From: Amycolatopsis albispora
GTDB taxonomy: Bacteria; Actinomycetota; Actinomycetes; Mycobacteriales; Pseudonocardiaceae
DNA length: 64,000 bases
Direction of reading: 5' to 3'
Assembly: GCF_003312875.1 (NCBI RefSeq)
Contig: NZ_CP015163.1
Location: 5,766,001-5,830,000, forward strand
Shown: piece by piece, positions 50,337 through 58,654 of the stretch
Layout: every line of letters starts with the position of its first letter
Numbering within the stretch: the stretch's first letter is position 1
Translations under genes and position numbers: made by a program
Notes under the pieces: generated by a model
Told to the model about the DNA's origin: nothing
What the model saw: the letters and a program-made list of their open reading frames with translations, nothing else
The model's database searches: none

Positions 50337-50797
50337 GCCAGCGTCCGCGGCTCGTGCCGGACCGGGAAGTTCACCGAACGCGCGATGTAGCACTTCGAAT
50401 GCGCGATCGCGTGCAGCTTCTCCGCGGCTTCCACCATGCCCGGCTCGGCCACGGTGACCACCGGACGCAGCGTCACCTCGCGGAACTGCCCGCCACCACC
50501 GGGTTCCTCGACCATCACGCCGTCCGCCTCGTCGGTGTAGCCGGTGATCACCACCTTCTCCATCGACGCGAGCGCGAGCACCCAGAGCATGTGGCACTCC
50601 GACAGCGAGGCGACCAGCAGTTCCTCCGGGTTCCAGCGGGTGGCGTCCCCGCGGAAGGCCGGGTCGGCCGAGCCCGCCAGCACCGGCTTGCCCGGGATGT
50701 AGACGTCGTGCGCCCGCGAGTAGTCGCGGTAGGTGGCGGTGCCCTTGCCCTGGTCGCCCGTCCAGGTGACGGTCATGGCGTAGCGATGTTCCTTCAT
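50333..50797 (-). CDS. OsmC-family peroxiredoxin-like protein
   Basis: 154 residues. The two redox cysteines of the OsmC/Ohr fold are present: LLVASLSECHMLWVLAL and IAHSKCYIARSVN. DATRWNPEELLVAS is the typical helix lead-in. It is likely to reduce organic hydroperoxides. ATG at 50797 is preferred; ATG 50827 is in frame but overlaps the GntR operator. Operon with the cupin gene. Confidence 0.88.
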   Translation of the reverse strand: MKEHRYAMTVTWTGDQGKGTATYRDYSRAHDVYIPGKPVLAGSADPAFRGDATRWNPEELLVASLSECHMLWVLALASMEKVVITGYTDEADGVMVEEPGGGGQFREVTLRPVVTVAEPGMVEAAEKLHAIAHSKCYIARSVNFPVRHEPRTLA

Positions 50798-50834
50798 TCG
50801 GCTCACGTCCTCCGGCTTCCGTGGCATGTACTAT

Positions 50835-50854
50835 TCGTATACAGGTCGTATACA
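50835..50854. promoter_or_regulatory. GntR-type operator, two TCGTATACA repeats
   Basis: TCGTATACA at 50835-50843 and 50846-50854, spaced 11 bp, each containing palindromic GTATAC. It lies between the GntR gene (start 50871) and the divergent OsmC gene. A related TGTATACA occurs at 52855, upstream of the DUF2848 gene. Confidence 0.6.
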
Positions 50855-50870
50855 AAGTCTAGGGGGATGG

Positions 50871-51503
50871 ATGGCCGCCCGCTCCGGCCGTGAGAAGGCC
50901 TACGAGTTCCTCAAGGGCGAGGTGCTGCCCGATCCCGCCGCGCAGGGGCAGTTCATCAGCGAACAGGACCTCGCGAGCCGGATCGGTGTCTCGCGCACGC
51001 CGATCCGCGAAGCACTGCTCATGCTCGCCGCCGAGGAACTCGTGCAACTGGTGCCCAACCGCGGCGCCTACATCGCCCCGCTCACCGGCCGCGACCTCTC
51101 CGAGCTGATCGAGCTGCGCGGCATGATGGAGCGCTTCGCCGCGGAGAAGACCATCGCCGGTGACGGCGTGCCGGTCGAGCGCATGCGCGCCACCCTCAAG
51201 CAGCAGGCCGAACTCGCCGATCCCGCGCAGGCCAAGGAGTTCATCGAGCTGGACACCGCCTTCCACACGCACCTGATCGACGCGGCGGGCAACGCCATGC
51301 TCAGCAAGGCCTACGCCGGACTGCGCGACCGGCAGCTGCGGGCCGGGCTGGTCGCGTTGTTCGCCTGCCCGAACCGCCAGCACGCCGTCTGCGAGGAGCA
51401 CCAGGCGATCGTCGACGGCCTGGCGGCGCGCGACCTCGCCGCCACGCACGCCGCCATCGACCACCACCTCGGCACCACCCTCAAGCTTCAGCTGACCAGC
51501 TGA
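50871..51503 (+). CDS. GntR-family (FCD) transcriptional regulator
   Basis: 210 residues. N-terminal winged helix with FISEQDLASRIGVSRTPIREALLMLAAEELV; the all-helical FCD effector domain follows (IELRGMMERFAAEKT, DTAFHTHLIDAAGN, HQAIVDGLAARD, with the metal-binding Asp/His pattern). ATG at 50871 follows AGGGGG. It overlaps the convergent transporter gene by 16 bp. It probably controls itself and the MHS transporter/DUF2848 pair through GTATAC operators. Confidence 0.92.
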   Translation: MAARSGREKAYEFLKGEVLPDPAAQGQFISEQDLASRIGVSRTPIREALLMLAAEELVQLVPNRGAYIAPLTGRDLSELIELRGMMERFAAEKTIAGDGVPVERMRATLKQQAELADPAQAKEFIELDTAFHTHLIDAAGNAMLSKAYAGLRDRQLRAGLVALFACPNRQHAVCEEHQAIVDGLAARDLAATHAAIDHHLGTTLKLQLTS

Positions 51504-52807
51504 TCGGCGTTGTCGTGCGCCTCGTACTCGGCCGGGTCGGGGTCGCGGCCGATCAGCACGCCGATGACCGTCACGATCGCGGTCACCAGCACGTACGCGG
51601 CGATCGCCAGCCAGGTGCCGAACCCGGCGAACAACGCGGTGAACAGCAGTGGCGCGAGCGCGCCGCCGACCACCCCGGCCAGCGTGTAGCCGAGTGAGCT
51701 GCCGGTGTAACGCAGCCGCGGCGAGAACTGCTCGGTGACCAGCGCGGCCTGCGGGCCGTACAGCAGGGCGTGGATGACCAGTGCGAGCACGATGCCGACC
51801 ACCACGGCGAGGAACGAGCCGGTGCTGACCATCGGAAAGAAGATGAACGGCCAGATCCCGGCGGCGATGGTGCCCGCCAGGTACAGCTTGCGCCGGTTGA
51901 CCCGGTCCGAGAGCGCGCCGGCCGCCGGGATGAGCACCAGCTGGCAGGCCGAGCCGATCATCACCGCGGTCAGGCCTTCGCTGCGCGACATGTCCAGTTC
52001 CTGCGTCATGTAGGTCAGCACAAAAACGGTGAACAACGCGTAGAGCACATCGGGGCAGACGCGGATCAGCACGGCCGCGACCAGCCCGCGCCGCTCGTCG
52101 CGGAACACCTCGGAGATCGGCGCCTGCGGCCGGTCGCCCTTCTCCGCGATCTTCTTGAACACCGGGGTTTCTTCCAGCTTCAGCCGAATCCAGAGTCCAA
52201 AGAGGACAAGCACGCCGGAGAGCAGGAAGGCGATCCGCCAGCCCCACGAGTTGAACTGGGCCTCGGACAGCAGCACGGCCAGCAGCGCGAGCACACCGTT
52301 GGCGAGCAGGTTGCCCGCGGGCGGGCCGACCTGCGCGGCCGATGCCCAGAACCCGCGTTTGCGTGGATCACCGAATTCGCTGGAGAGCAGGACCGCGCCA
52401 CCCCATTCACCGCCGATGCCGACGCCCTGCGCGAACCGGAGCGCGACCAGCAGCACCGCGGCGAGCCCGCCGATGTTCTCGTAGGTGGGCAGCACGCCGA
52501 TCAGGAAGGTGGCGACGCCGGTCAGGATCAGCGTGAACACCAGCACGCGCTTGCGGCCGATCACGTCGCCGAGCCTGCCGAAGACAAAACCGCCGAGCGG
52601 GCGGGCCAGGTACCCCACGGCGTAGGTGGAGAAGGCCGCCATGGTGCCGGCGAGCTTGTCACCGGCGGGGAAGAACAACTCGCCGAAGATCGTCGCCGCG
52701 GCGACCGAGTACGCGGCGAAGTCGTACCACTCCAGCGCGGTCCCGGACAGGCTCGCCGCGAAGGCGCGCCGCAGCGAGCGGCCGTCCACCTGTTCTTGTG
52801 CAGTCAT
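51488..52807 (-). CDS. MFS transporter, metabolite:H+ symporter (MHS) type
   Basis: 439 residues, 12 predicted helices. GTALEWYDFAAYSVAAATIF is the MHS-family opening; GRLGDVIGRKRVLVFTLIL is MFS motif A; RFAQGVGIGGEWGGAVLL is the MHS central signature; PRKRGFWASAAQVG follows. It likely imports a carboxylic acid or betaine-like compound. Divergent from the DUF2848 gene. Confidence 0.93.
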   Translation of the reverse strand: MTAQEQVDGRSLRRAFAASLSGTALEWYDFAAYSVAAATIFGELFFPAGDKLAGTMAAFSTYAVGYLARPLGGFVFGRLGDVIGRKRVLVFTLILTGVATFLIGVLPTYENIGGLAAVLLVALRFAQGVGIGGEWGGAVLLSSEFGDPRKRGFWASAAQVGPPAGNLLANGVLALLAVLLSEAQFNSWGWRIAFLLSGVLVLFGLWIRLKLEETPVFKKIAEKGDRPQAPISEVFRDERRGLVAAVLIRVCPDVLYALFTVFVLTYMTQELDMSRSEGLTAVMIGSACQLVLIPAAGALSDRVNRRKLYLAGTIAAGIWPFIFFPMVSTGSFLAVVVGIVLALVIHALLYGPQAALVTEQFSPRLRYTGSSLGYTLAGVVGGALAPLLFTALFAGFGTWLAIAAYVLVTAIVTVIGVLIGRDPDPAEYEAHDNADQLVS

Positions 52808-52854
52808 CGCTCACATCCCGTTTGGCTATGGTGCCGAGTTGCGGTAATACTGGT

Positions 52855-52877
52855 TGTATACATCTTGCATGCGCAAG
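52855..52877. promoter_or_regulatory. Second GTATAC operator and adjacent inverted repeat
   Basis: TGTATACA (52855-52862) is a perfect palindrome, and CTTGC-ATGC-GCAAG (52864-52877) is next to it. Both lie between the MHS transporter gene and the DUF2848 gene. The GTATAC core is shared with the GntR promoter. Confidence 0.5.
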
Positions 52878-52910
52878 TCCCAATTGAGTTTTACCTGGTC
52901 AGGAGGTCCC

Positions 52911-53600
52911 ATGCCGGAGTACCCACGGCTCAGCTTCACCCTGCCGGACGGCAGCGAGGTGCACACGGACGTGCACACGCTGCTCAACGCGGGTTACGCC
53001 GGCCGCAGTCAGGACGACGTCGCCGCGCACGTCGCGGAGCTGGCCGAGCTGGGCGTCCCGGCGCCGTCGACCACCCCGGCGCTGTACCCGGTGGCGCCCT
53101 ACCTGGCCAGCCAGACCGACGAGGTCCCGGTGCAGCACGGCCGCACCTCCGGCGAGGCGGAATGGGCGCTGGTGATCACCGGGCCGTCACCGGAGGACGT
53201 GCTGCTGACCGCGGCCTGCGACCACACCGACCGCGCGCTCGAGGTGCACGGCGTGGCGTGGAGCAAGAACGCGGGCCCGGACGTGCTCGCGCGGAAAGCG
53301 TGGCGCCTGGTCGACGTCGAAGACCGGCTCGACGACCTGGTGCTGCGCGCCTGGGCTGGTGACGTGGAAATCCAGCACGGGAAGCTCGCGGAACTGCTCA
53401 CGCCCGCGTACTGGCTGGACGTGCTGCGCTCGAAGGGCTGGTACGAGCCGGGCGTGGTGCTGATCTCGGGCACCATTCCGATGCACCACGGCGTGGACCA
53501 GTTCACGTCTTCCTGGCGCGTCGAACTGAGCGACCCGGCGACCGGGAACGTGATCGAGCTGGGCTACCGCGTGCGGCCGCTGCCGGAACCCATCGGCTGA
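52911..53600 (+). CDS. DUF2848-family protein (FAH-like fold, probable catabolic enzyme)
   Basis: 229 residues. PRLSFTLPDGSEV, followed by NAGYAGRSQDDVAAHVAELA, TSGEAEWALVI, ACDHTDRALEVHGVAWSKN and a C-terminal ISGTIPMHHGVDQFTSSWRV, corresponds to DUF2848, related in fold to fumarylacetoacetate hydrolases. Members sit in catabolic loci with GntR regulators and transporters, as here. AGGAGG precedes the ATG. Substrate unknown. Confidence 0.85.
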   Translation: MPEYPRLSFTLPDGSEVHTDVHTLLNAGYAGRSQDDVAAHVAELAELGVPAPSTTPALYPVAPYLASQTDEVPVQHGRTSGEAEWALVITGPSPEDVLLTAACDHTDRALEVHGVAWSKNAGPDVLARKAWRLVDVEDRLDDLVLRAWAGDVEIQHGKLAELLTPAYWLDVLRSKGWYEPGVVLISGTIPMHHGVDQFTSSWRVELSDPATGNVIELGYRVRPLPEPIG

Positions 53601-53622
53601 CGCATCAGTCCTTTGTGGACTA

Positions 53623-53645
53623 CCGCCCCGGCGTCAGCGGGGCGG
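53623..53645. terminator. Bidirectional terminator hairpin
   Basis: CCGCCCCG (53623-53630) pairs with CGGGGCGG (53638-53645), 7-nt loop, between the convergent DUF2848 gene and the proline/glutamine-rich membrane protein, whose stop lies within it. Confidence 0.65.
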
Positions 53646-54209
53646 GTACGGCGGTTGCTGCGGCGGATACCCGGGCTGCTGCGGATACCCCGGCGGTGGC
53701 CCCTGCTGCGGGTAGCCGGGTTGCGGATATCCCTGCTGCGGCCCCGACTGCGGAAAACCTTGCTGCGGCTGCGGCCCAGAAGCCGGAAAGCCTTGCTGTG
53801 GCTGCGGTCCCGACGGCGGGAAGCCTTGCTGGGGATACGCCTGCTGCGCCTGCCCCTGCGGCTGCGGCGGGAAACCCGGCGGCGGGCCACCCGGCGGGAA
53901 CTCACCGGGCGGCGGACCGGCGGGGCGCTTCTTCCGGAACTGGGTGTAGCTCCAGAACGCCCCGCCGCCCAGCATCAGCACCCCGCCGCCCAGCAGGAGC
54001 CAGCCGGTCCGCGTGTTGTCCCCGCGCTGCTCCTCCAGCGACCGCTCGGTCGAGGAACCGCCGCGGCGGGAGGACTCCACGCAGGTGTCACCGGCCTCCA
54101 TGGTCTGGCTGCCGCATTTGACCGTGTCATCGGAGAGCGTCACAAAACCGCCGATCAGCAGGAAAACCCCCACCACGGTGGTCAGCACGGCATAGATCTT
54201 GTCCCGCAA
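53634..54209 (-). CDS. Membrane protein with PQQG-rich C-terminal tail
   Basis: 191 residues. Two hydrophobic helices ([19 protein letters not shown] and [18 protein letters not shown]) flank a short extracytoplasmic loop with two cysteines. The C-terminal 95 residues are a Pro/Gln/Gly-rich tail with repeats such as [11 protein letters not shown] and GYPQQG, predicted disordered in the cytoplasm or outside. Tails of this kind mediate weak protein interactions. Function unknown. Confidence 0.78.
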   Translation of the reverse strand: MRDKIYAVLTTVVGVFLLIGGFVTLSDDTVKCGSQTMEAGDTCVESSRRGGSSTERSLEEQRGDNTRTGWLLLGGGVLMLGGGAFWSYTQFRKKRPAGPPPGEFPPGGPPPGFPPQPQGQAQQAYPQQGFPPSGPQPQQGFPASGPQPQQGFPQSGPQQGYPQPGYPQQGPPPGYPQQPGYPPQQPPYPPR

Positions 54210-54251
54210 GACTCTCCCCTCAGCGACGAAAGCGGCCCCATCCTGCCACGC

Positions 54252-55712
54252 TCAGCGCACGCCCGACATCAACTTCCGGATGAACGGCGTGCCCAGCACC
54301 AGCAGGATGCCGATCCCGATGCAGATCGCGCCCAGCGTGCCGAAGTACGGCACCTCGCTGTCCGCGCTGTAGAACCGCGCCAGCCAGCCGGACAGCGCCG
54401 TGCCCAGCGCCACCGACAGGAAGTTCAGCGCGACCATCTGCGTCTGGTACGCCTCCGGCGCCAGCTTCGTCGACAGCGACAGGCCGACCGGCGAAAGGCT
54501 CAGCTCGGCCACGGTGACCACCAGGATGATCCCGACCAGCGCGAGCAACGGCGTCGACGCCGGGCCACCCCCGGCCAGCGGCAGGAACAGCAGGAACGAG
54601 ACGCCGGCGATCCCGGTGCCCATGGCGAACTTGATCGGCGACGACGGCTGCCGCTCGCCGAGCTTCGTCCAGATCGCCGCGACCACCGGTGCGAGCAGCA
54701 GGATGAACACCGGGTTCACCGAGTTCATCCACGACACCGGCATCTCCCAGCCGAACAGGTTCCGGTCCAGCCGCTCGTCGGTGTAGGCCGCGATCACCGT
54801 GAACTGCTGCTGGAACAACGCGAAGAACGCGGCGCTGGCGATGAACATCGGGATGAACGAGGCCACCCGCTTCCGCTCCACCGGCGTGGTCTTCTTGCTG
54901 GTCAGCAACACCGCGAAGTAGGCGACCGAGGCGATCACGATCACCAGGATGGTGCGGTCGGACAGGTTCTCCGCGGTGACGAACCCGGTCAGCACGGCCA
55001 CCACGATCAACGCGACGACCACCACCGCGAGCACCGCCACCAGCGGACGCCGGTTGGCGGGCAGCGGGTTCGGCACCACGCGCCCGCTGTCGGGCAGGTT
55101 CTTCCGGCCCAGCGTGTACTGGATCAGCCCGGCGGCCATGCCGATCGCGGCCAGCCCGAAGCCGTAGTGGAAGCCGAGTTCCTCCTGCGCCAGCCCGGTC
55201 AGCAGCGGGCCGATCCAGCCGCCCAGGTTGACGCCCATGTAGAACAGCGTGAAGCCGCCGTCGCGGCGTTCGTCGTGCTCGCCGTAGAGCCCGCCGACCA
55301 GCGCGGTCGCGTTGCCCTTCAGCCCGCCGCTGCCCAGGGCGACGCACACCAGGCCGACGCCGACCCCGGCGAACCCGGGGAGCAGCGCGAGGCTGATGTG
55401 CCCGGCCATGATCAGCAACGCGCTGTAGAACAGCGTGCGCTCGGAGCCGAGCAGCCGGTCGGCGATCCAGGCGCCGACGACGGTGGACAGGTAGACCAGG
55501 CCGCCGTACGCGCCGACGATGCCGAGCGCGGTCGGCTTCTCCAGGCCGAGGCCGCCGTCCGTGGTCGAGTAGTAGAGGTAGATGGCGAGAATGCCCTGCA
55601 TCCCGTAGAAGGAGAAGCGTTCCCACATCTCGACGCCGAAGAGGTTCGCCAGCCCTCGTGGGTGCCCGAAGAACCCCTTGTCCTTGCCGACCTCGGTAGA
55701 GGTAGTACTCAC
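54252..55712 (-). CDS. POT-family proton-coupled peptide transporter
   Basis: About 486 residues, 12-14 helices. The ExxER motif appears as FGVEMWERFSFYGMQGIL, the signature of PTR2/POT transporters. Supporting motifs are VVGAWIADRLLGSERTL, GLKGNATALVGGLYG and YMGVNLGGWIGPLL. It imports di- and tripeptides with protons. GTG at 55712 (STTSTEVGKDKGFFGHP) matches the usual start of homologues; the frame extends to 55775. Confidence 0.92.
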   Translation of the reverse strand: MSTTSTEVGKDKGFFGHPRGLANLFGVEMWERFSFYGMQGILAIYLYYSTTDGGLGLEKPTALGIVGAYGGLVYLSTVVGAWIADRLLGSERTLFYSALLIMAGHISLALLPGFAGVGVGLVCVALGSGGLKGNATALVGGLYGEHDERRDGGFTLFYMGVNLGGWIGPLLTGLAQEELGFHYGFGLAAIGMAAGLIQYTLGRKNLPDSGRVVPNPLPANRRPLVAVLAVVVVALIVVAVLTGFVTAENLSDRTILVIVIASVAYFAVLLTSKKTTPVERKRVASFIPMFIASAAFFALFQQQFTVIAAYTDERLDRNLFGWEMPVSWMNSVNPVFILLLAPVVAAIWTKLGERQPSSPIKFAMGTGIAGVSFLLFLPLAGGGPASTPLLALVGIILVVTVAELSLSPVGLSLSTKLAPEAYQTQMVALNFLSVALGTALSGWLARFYSADSEVPYFGTLGAICIGIGILLVLGTPFIRKLMSGVR

Positions 55713-55935
55713 GATGTGTCCATCCTGTTTCGAGACATCGTTGTCAAAGCGCATGGTAGGACCGGCGGTGAACAACGAACAGGTCCGGTCGTATTGACGG
55801 TGCTGTCTGACAAGTCACCCGTGGGGAAGCCCACCTTCGCCACCGCGACCACCCGTTCGGGCGCTAAAATCGCGTAAAGGTGTGCCGGGAAGTCTGGTCG
55901 GCGAAGCTGAACCCGACCCCGGAAACGGAGCTTGC

Positions 55936-57156
55936 GTGAGCACACCCGAACCCCGGCTTCCCGCCAAGGCCGCCGAATTCGCGCGGTACCTGCGCACCGA
56001 GACCACCGGCGGGCTGATCCTGCTGGCGGCCACCGCGCTCGCCCTGCTGGTGGCCAACTCCCCGCTCGGCGACATCTACCGCGACATCCGGGACTTCCAG
56101 CTGGGGCCGCACTTCCTGCACCTGGACCTGTCCATTGGGGACTGGGCGAAGGACGGGCTGCTCGCGCTGTTCTTCTTCGTCGCCGGGCTGGAGCTCAAGC
56201 GTGAGCTGGTGGTCGGCGAGCTGTCGAAGTTCAAGCAGGCGATCCTGCCGATCTTCGCCGCGCTCGGCGGCATGATCGTGCCCGCGGTGGTCGCGCTGGG
56301 CATCGGCTGGGGCGAGCCGGGCATCGACCGCGCGTGGGCCGTGCCGGTGGCCACCGACATCGCCTTCGCGCTCGGTGTGCTGGCGCTGACCGGGTCCAAC
56401 CTGCCCAGCAGCGCCCGGGTTTTCCTGCTGTCGCTGGCCGTCGTGGACGACCTGGGCGCGATCATCGTGATCGCGGTGCTGTTCACCACCGGCTTCGACC
56501 TGGTCGCCGCGGCGATCGCGCTGGTCGCGCTGGCGCTCTACGCCTGGCTCCAGCACCGGCGGGTGCGGGCGTGGTGGCTGTACGTGCCGCTGGCGGTGAT
56601 CACCTGGGTCGCGGTGCACTCGGCTGGCATCCACGCCACCATCGCCGGGGTCGCGCTCGGCCTGCTCACCCGCGTCCGCCCCGACGAAGGCGAGGAGCAC
56701 GCACCCGCGATCCGGCTGGAGCACCGGCTGCAGCCGTGGTCGGCGGCGCTGGCCGTGCCGCTTTTCGCGTTGTTCGCCGCGGGCATCGAGATCGACGGGG
56801 ACGCGCTCGCTTCGGTGTTCACCTCGGCGCTGCCGCTGGCGATCATGATCGGCCTGATCGGCGGCAAGGTGATCGGCATTCTCGGCGCGAGCGCGCTGGC
56901 GGTGAAGCTCGGCTTCGCCGCGAAACCACGGGGCATGGGCTGGCGGGACATGACCGCGTTGTCGGTGCTCGGCGGCGTCGGGTTCACCGTCAGCCTGCTC
57001 ATCGCCGACCTCGCGCTGGACGGCGCGCTGGCCGAACAGGCCAAGGCGGCGGTGCTGATCGCCTCGGCGATCGCCTCGCTGACCGCCGCCGCCCTGCTGC
57101 TACGCCGCAGCCGAGTCCACGCGAACGCCGAAGACCCCGAGGTCACCGACGACTAA
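55936..57156 (+). CDS. nhaA: Na+/H+ antiporter NhaA
   Basis: 406 residues from GTG 55936 (GGAG upstream). About 12 helices. Ion-binding aspartates are in LAVVDDLGAIIVIAVLF; PVATDIAFALGVLALTG and GLELKRELVVGELS are also hallmarks. It exchanges cytoplasmic Na+ for external H+ and contributes to pH and salt tolerance. Confidence 0.96.
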   Translation: MSTPEPRLPAKAAEFARYLRTETTGGLILLAATALALLVANSPLGDIYRDIRDFQLGPHFLHLDLSIGDWAKDGLLALFFFVAGLELKRELVVGELSKFKQAILPIFAALGGMIVPAVVALGIGWGEPGIDRAWAVPVATDIAFALGVLALTGSNLPSSARVFLLSLAVVDDLGAIIVIAVLFTTGFDLVAAAIALVALALYAWLQHRRVRAWWLYVPLAVITWVAVHSAGIHATIAGVALGLLTRVRPDEGEEHAPAIRLEHRLQPWSAALAVPLFALFAAGIEIDGDALASVFTSALPLAIMIGLIGGKVIGILGASALAVKLGFAAKPRGMGWRDMTALSVLGGVGFTVSLLIADLALDGALAEQAKAAVLIASAIASLTAAALLLRRSRVHANAEDPEVTDD

Positions 57157-57196
57157 CGGCGCGCCCGCCGAGCCTGATCTTTCGGCACGTGGCACG

Positions 57197-57697
57197 ATGA
57201 AGCGCGTGAGCAGCCCCAAGCACCAACTCAACGATGCCGATGGCATGGGCGCCGTCCCCTACCTGCCGCTGTCCGACGACAGCGAGCGCAACGGGGAGCA
57301 GTCGATCGGTGCGCTGGTCAAGGACGCCACACAGCACCTGTCGACGCTGGTCCGTGCCGAGGTCGAGCTGGCCAAGTCGGAGGTCGTCGGCGAGGTCAAG
57401 AAGGGCGTCAAGGGCAGCGTCTTCTTCATCGTCGCTCTGGTCGTCGCCCTGTACAGCTCGTTCTTCTTCTTTTTCTTCCTCGGCGAACTGCTGTCCGAGT
57501 GGCTGCAGCGCTGGGCCGCCTTCGGCATCGTGTTCGCGCTGATGCTGGTGGTCGCCGCGCTGTGCGGCTTCCTCGGTTATCGCAAGATGAAGAAGATCCG
57601 CGCGCCGGAACGCACGATCGACAGCTTCAAGGAAACCGCCGCCGCGCTGAAGTCGCGCCAGCCGTCCGGGGACGAACTCCCCGCGGTGCGCGACTGA
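57197..57697 (+). CDS. Actinobacterial holin-like (Holin-X/DUF1469) membrane protein
   Basis: 166 residues. GEQSIGALVKDATQHLSTLV and RAEVELAKSEVVGEVKKG form the amphipathic N-terminal region, followed by two close membrane helices, the first with six consecutive phenylalanines, then a basic cytoplasmic tail. This is the DUF1469/Holin-X layout, not evidence for a prophage. It precedes the EphE-like gene by 9 bp and corresponds to Rv3669. Confidence 0.85.
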   Translation: MKRVSSPKHQLNDADGMGAVPYLPLSDDSERNGEQSIGALVKDATQHLSTLVRAEVELAKSEVVGEVKKGVKGSVFFIVALVVALYSSFFFFFFLGELLSEWLQRWAAFGIVFALMLVVAALCGFLGYRKMKKIRAPERTIDSFKETAAALKSRQPSGDELPAVRD

Positions 57698-57706
57698 GCC
57701 AGCAGC

Positions 57707-58651
57707 GTGCACGCGGGTCCTGATCCGTCCACCGTGCGGTTCGGCGGTCCATGGACCCATCGCGACGTCTCGGCCAACGGCATCCGGCTGCACGTCGCGG
57801 AACTGGGCTCCGGGCCGCTGGTGTTGCTGCTGCACGGGTTCGGCGAGTTCTGGTGGGCGTGGCACCGCCAGCTGACCGGGCTGGCCGAAGCCGGTTTCCG
57901 GGTGGTCGCCGCGGATCTGCGCGGCTACGGCGACTCCGACAAACCGCCACGCGGCTACGACGCGTGGACGCTCGCCGGTGACGTCGCGGGGCTGGTGAAG
58001 GCGCTCGGGGAACGCCGCGCGCACCTCGTCGGGCACGCCTGGGGCGGCATGCTCGCCTGGACCGCCGCCACCCTGCACCCGCGGGTCGCCGCTTCGGTGG
58101 GCGCGCTCGGCGCCGCGCACCCGCTGGCCCTGCGCGGCTCGGTGGCCAGGACGGCCTGGCGCGGCCGGGGCGGCAACCAGGCCCGCGCGATCGGGCACCT
58201 CTTCGGCTTCCAGGTGCCGATGGCGCCGGAACGCAGGCTGGTCCGGGACGACGCCGCCGAGGTGGAGCGGCTGATGCGGGCCTGGGCTGGTCCGAAGTGG
58301 ACGGAGACCGCCGAGTTCGCCGAGGCGGCGGCGAAGTTCCGGCAGGCGATGCAGGTGCCCGGGGTGGCGCACAGCTCGCTCGAGTACTACCGCTGGGCCT
58401 TCCGCGCGCAGTTCCGCGGTGAGGGCAGGCGGTTCACCGAAGCCGCCGACAAGCCGAGCCCCGTGCCGGTGCTGCAGTTGCACGGCCAGGAGGACCGCTG
58501 CGTGCTGCCGCGCACGGCCGAAGCCTCCGAACGCTGGCTCGGCCCGGACTCGGTGCTGACCACGCTCGCCGGCGTCGGCCACTACCCGCACCTGGAAGCC
58601 CCGTTGCGCACCACGGAGATCCTGGTGCAGTTCCTCACCAAGAGCGCTTGA
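57707..58651 (+). CDS. Alpha/beta-hydrolase, epoxide-hydrolase-like, nucleophile replaced by Ala
   Basis: 314 residues. LLLHGFGEFWWAWHRQL gives the HG oxyanion region and the fold is complete up to GVGHYPHLEAP (catalytic His) and GQEDRCVLP (acid). At the nucleophile elbow the sequence is LVGHAWGGMLAW: epoxide hydrolases have GHDWGG, so the nucleophilic Asp is Ala (codon GCC). It is either inactive, uses another residue or has changed function. GTG start at 57707. It matches Rv3670 (ephE) in position and ends 3 bp before marP. Confidence 0.85.
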   Translation: MHAGPDPSTVRFGGPWTHRDVSANGIRLHVAELGSGPLVLLLHGFGEFWWAWHRQLTGLAEAGFRVVAADLRGYGDSDKPPRGYDAWTLAGDVAGLVKALGERRAHLVGHAWGGMLAWTAATLHPRVAASVGALGAAHPLALRGSVARTAWRGRGGNQARAIGHLFGFQVPMAPERRLVRDDAAEVERLMRAWAGPKWTETAEFAEAAAKFRQAMQVPGVAHSSLEYYRWAFRAQFRGEGRRFTEAADKPSPVPVLQLHGQEDRCVLPRTAEASERWLGPDSVLTTLAGVGHYPHLEAPLRTTEILVQFLTKSA

Positions 58652-58654
58652 GCC

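Noticed and set aside
57197..57697. Prophage holin
   Set aside because: The protein is the chromosomal Holin-X/DUF1469 type in a conserved neighbourhood; no phage genes are present.
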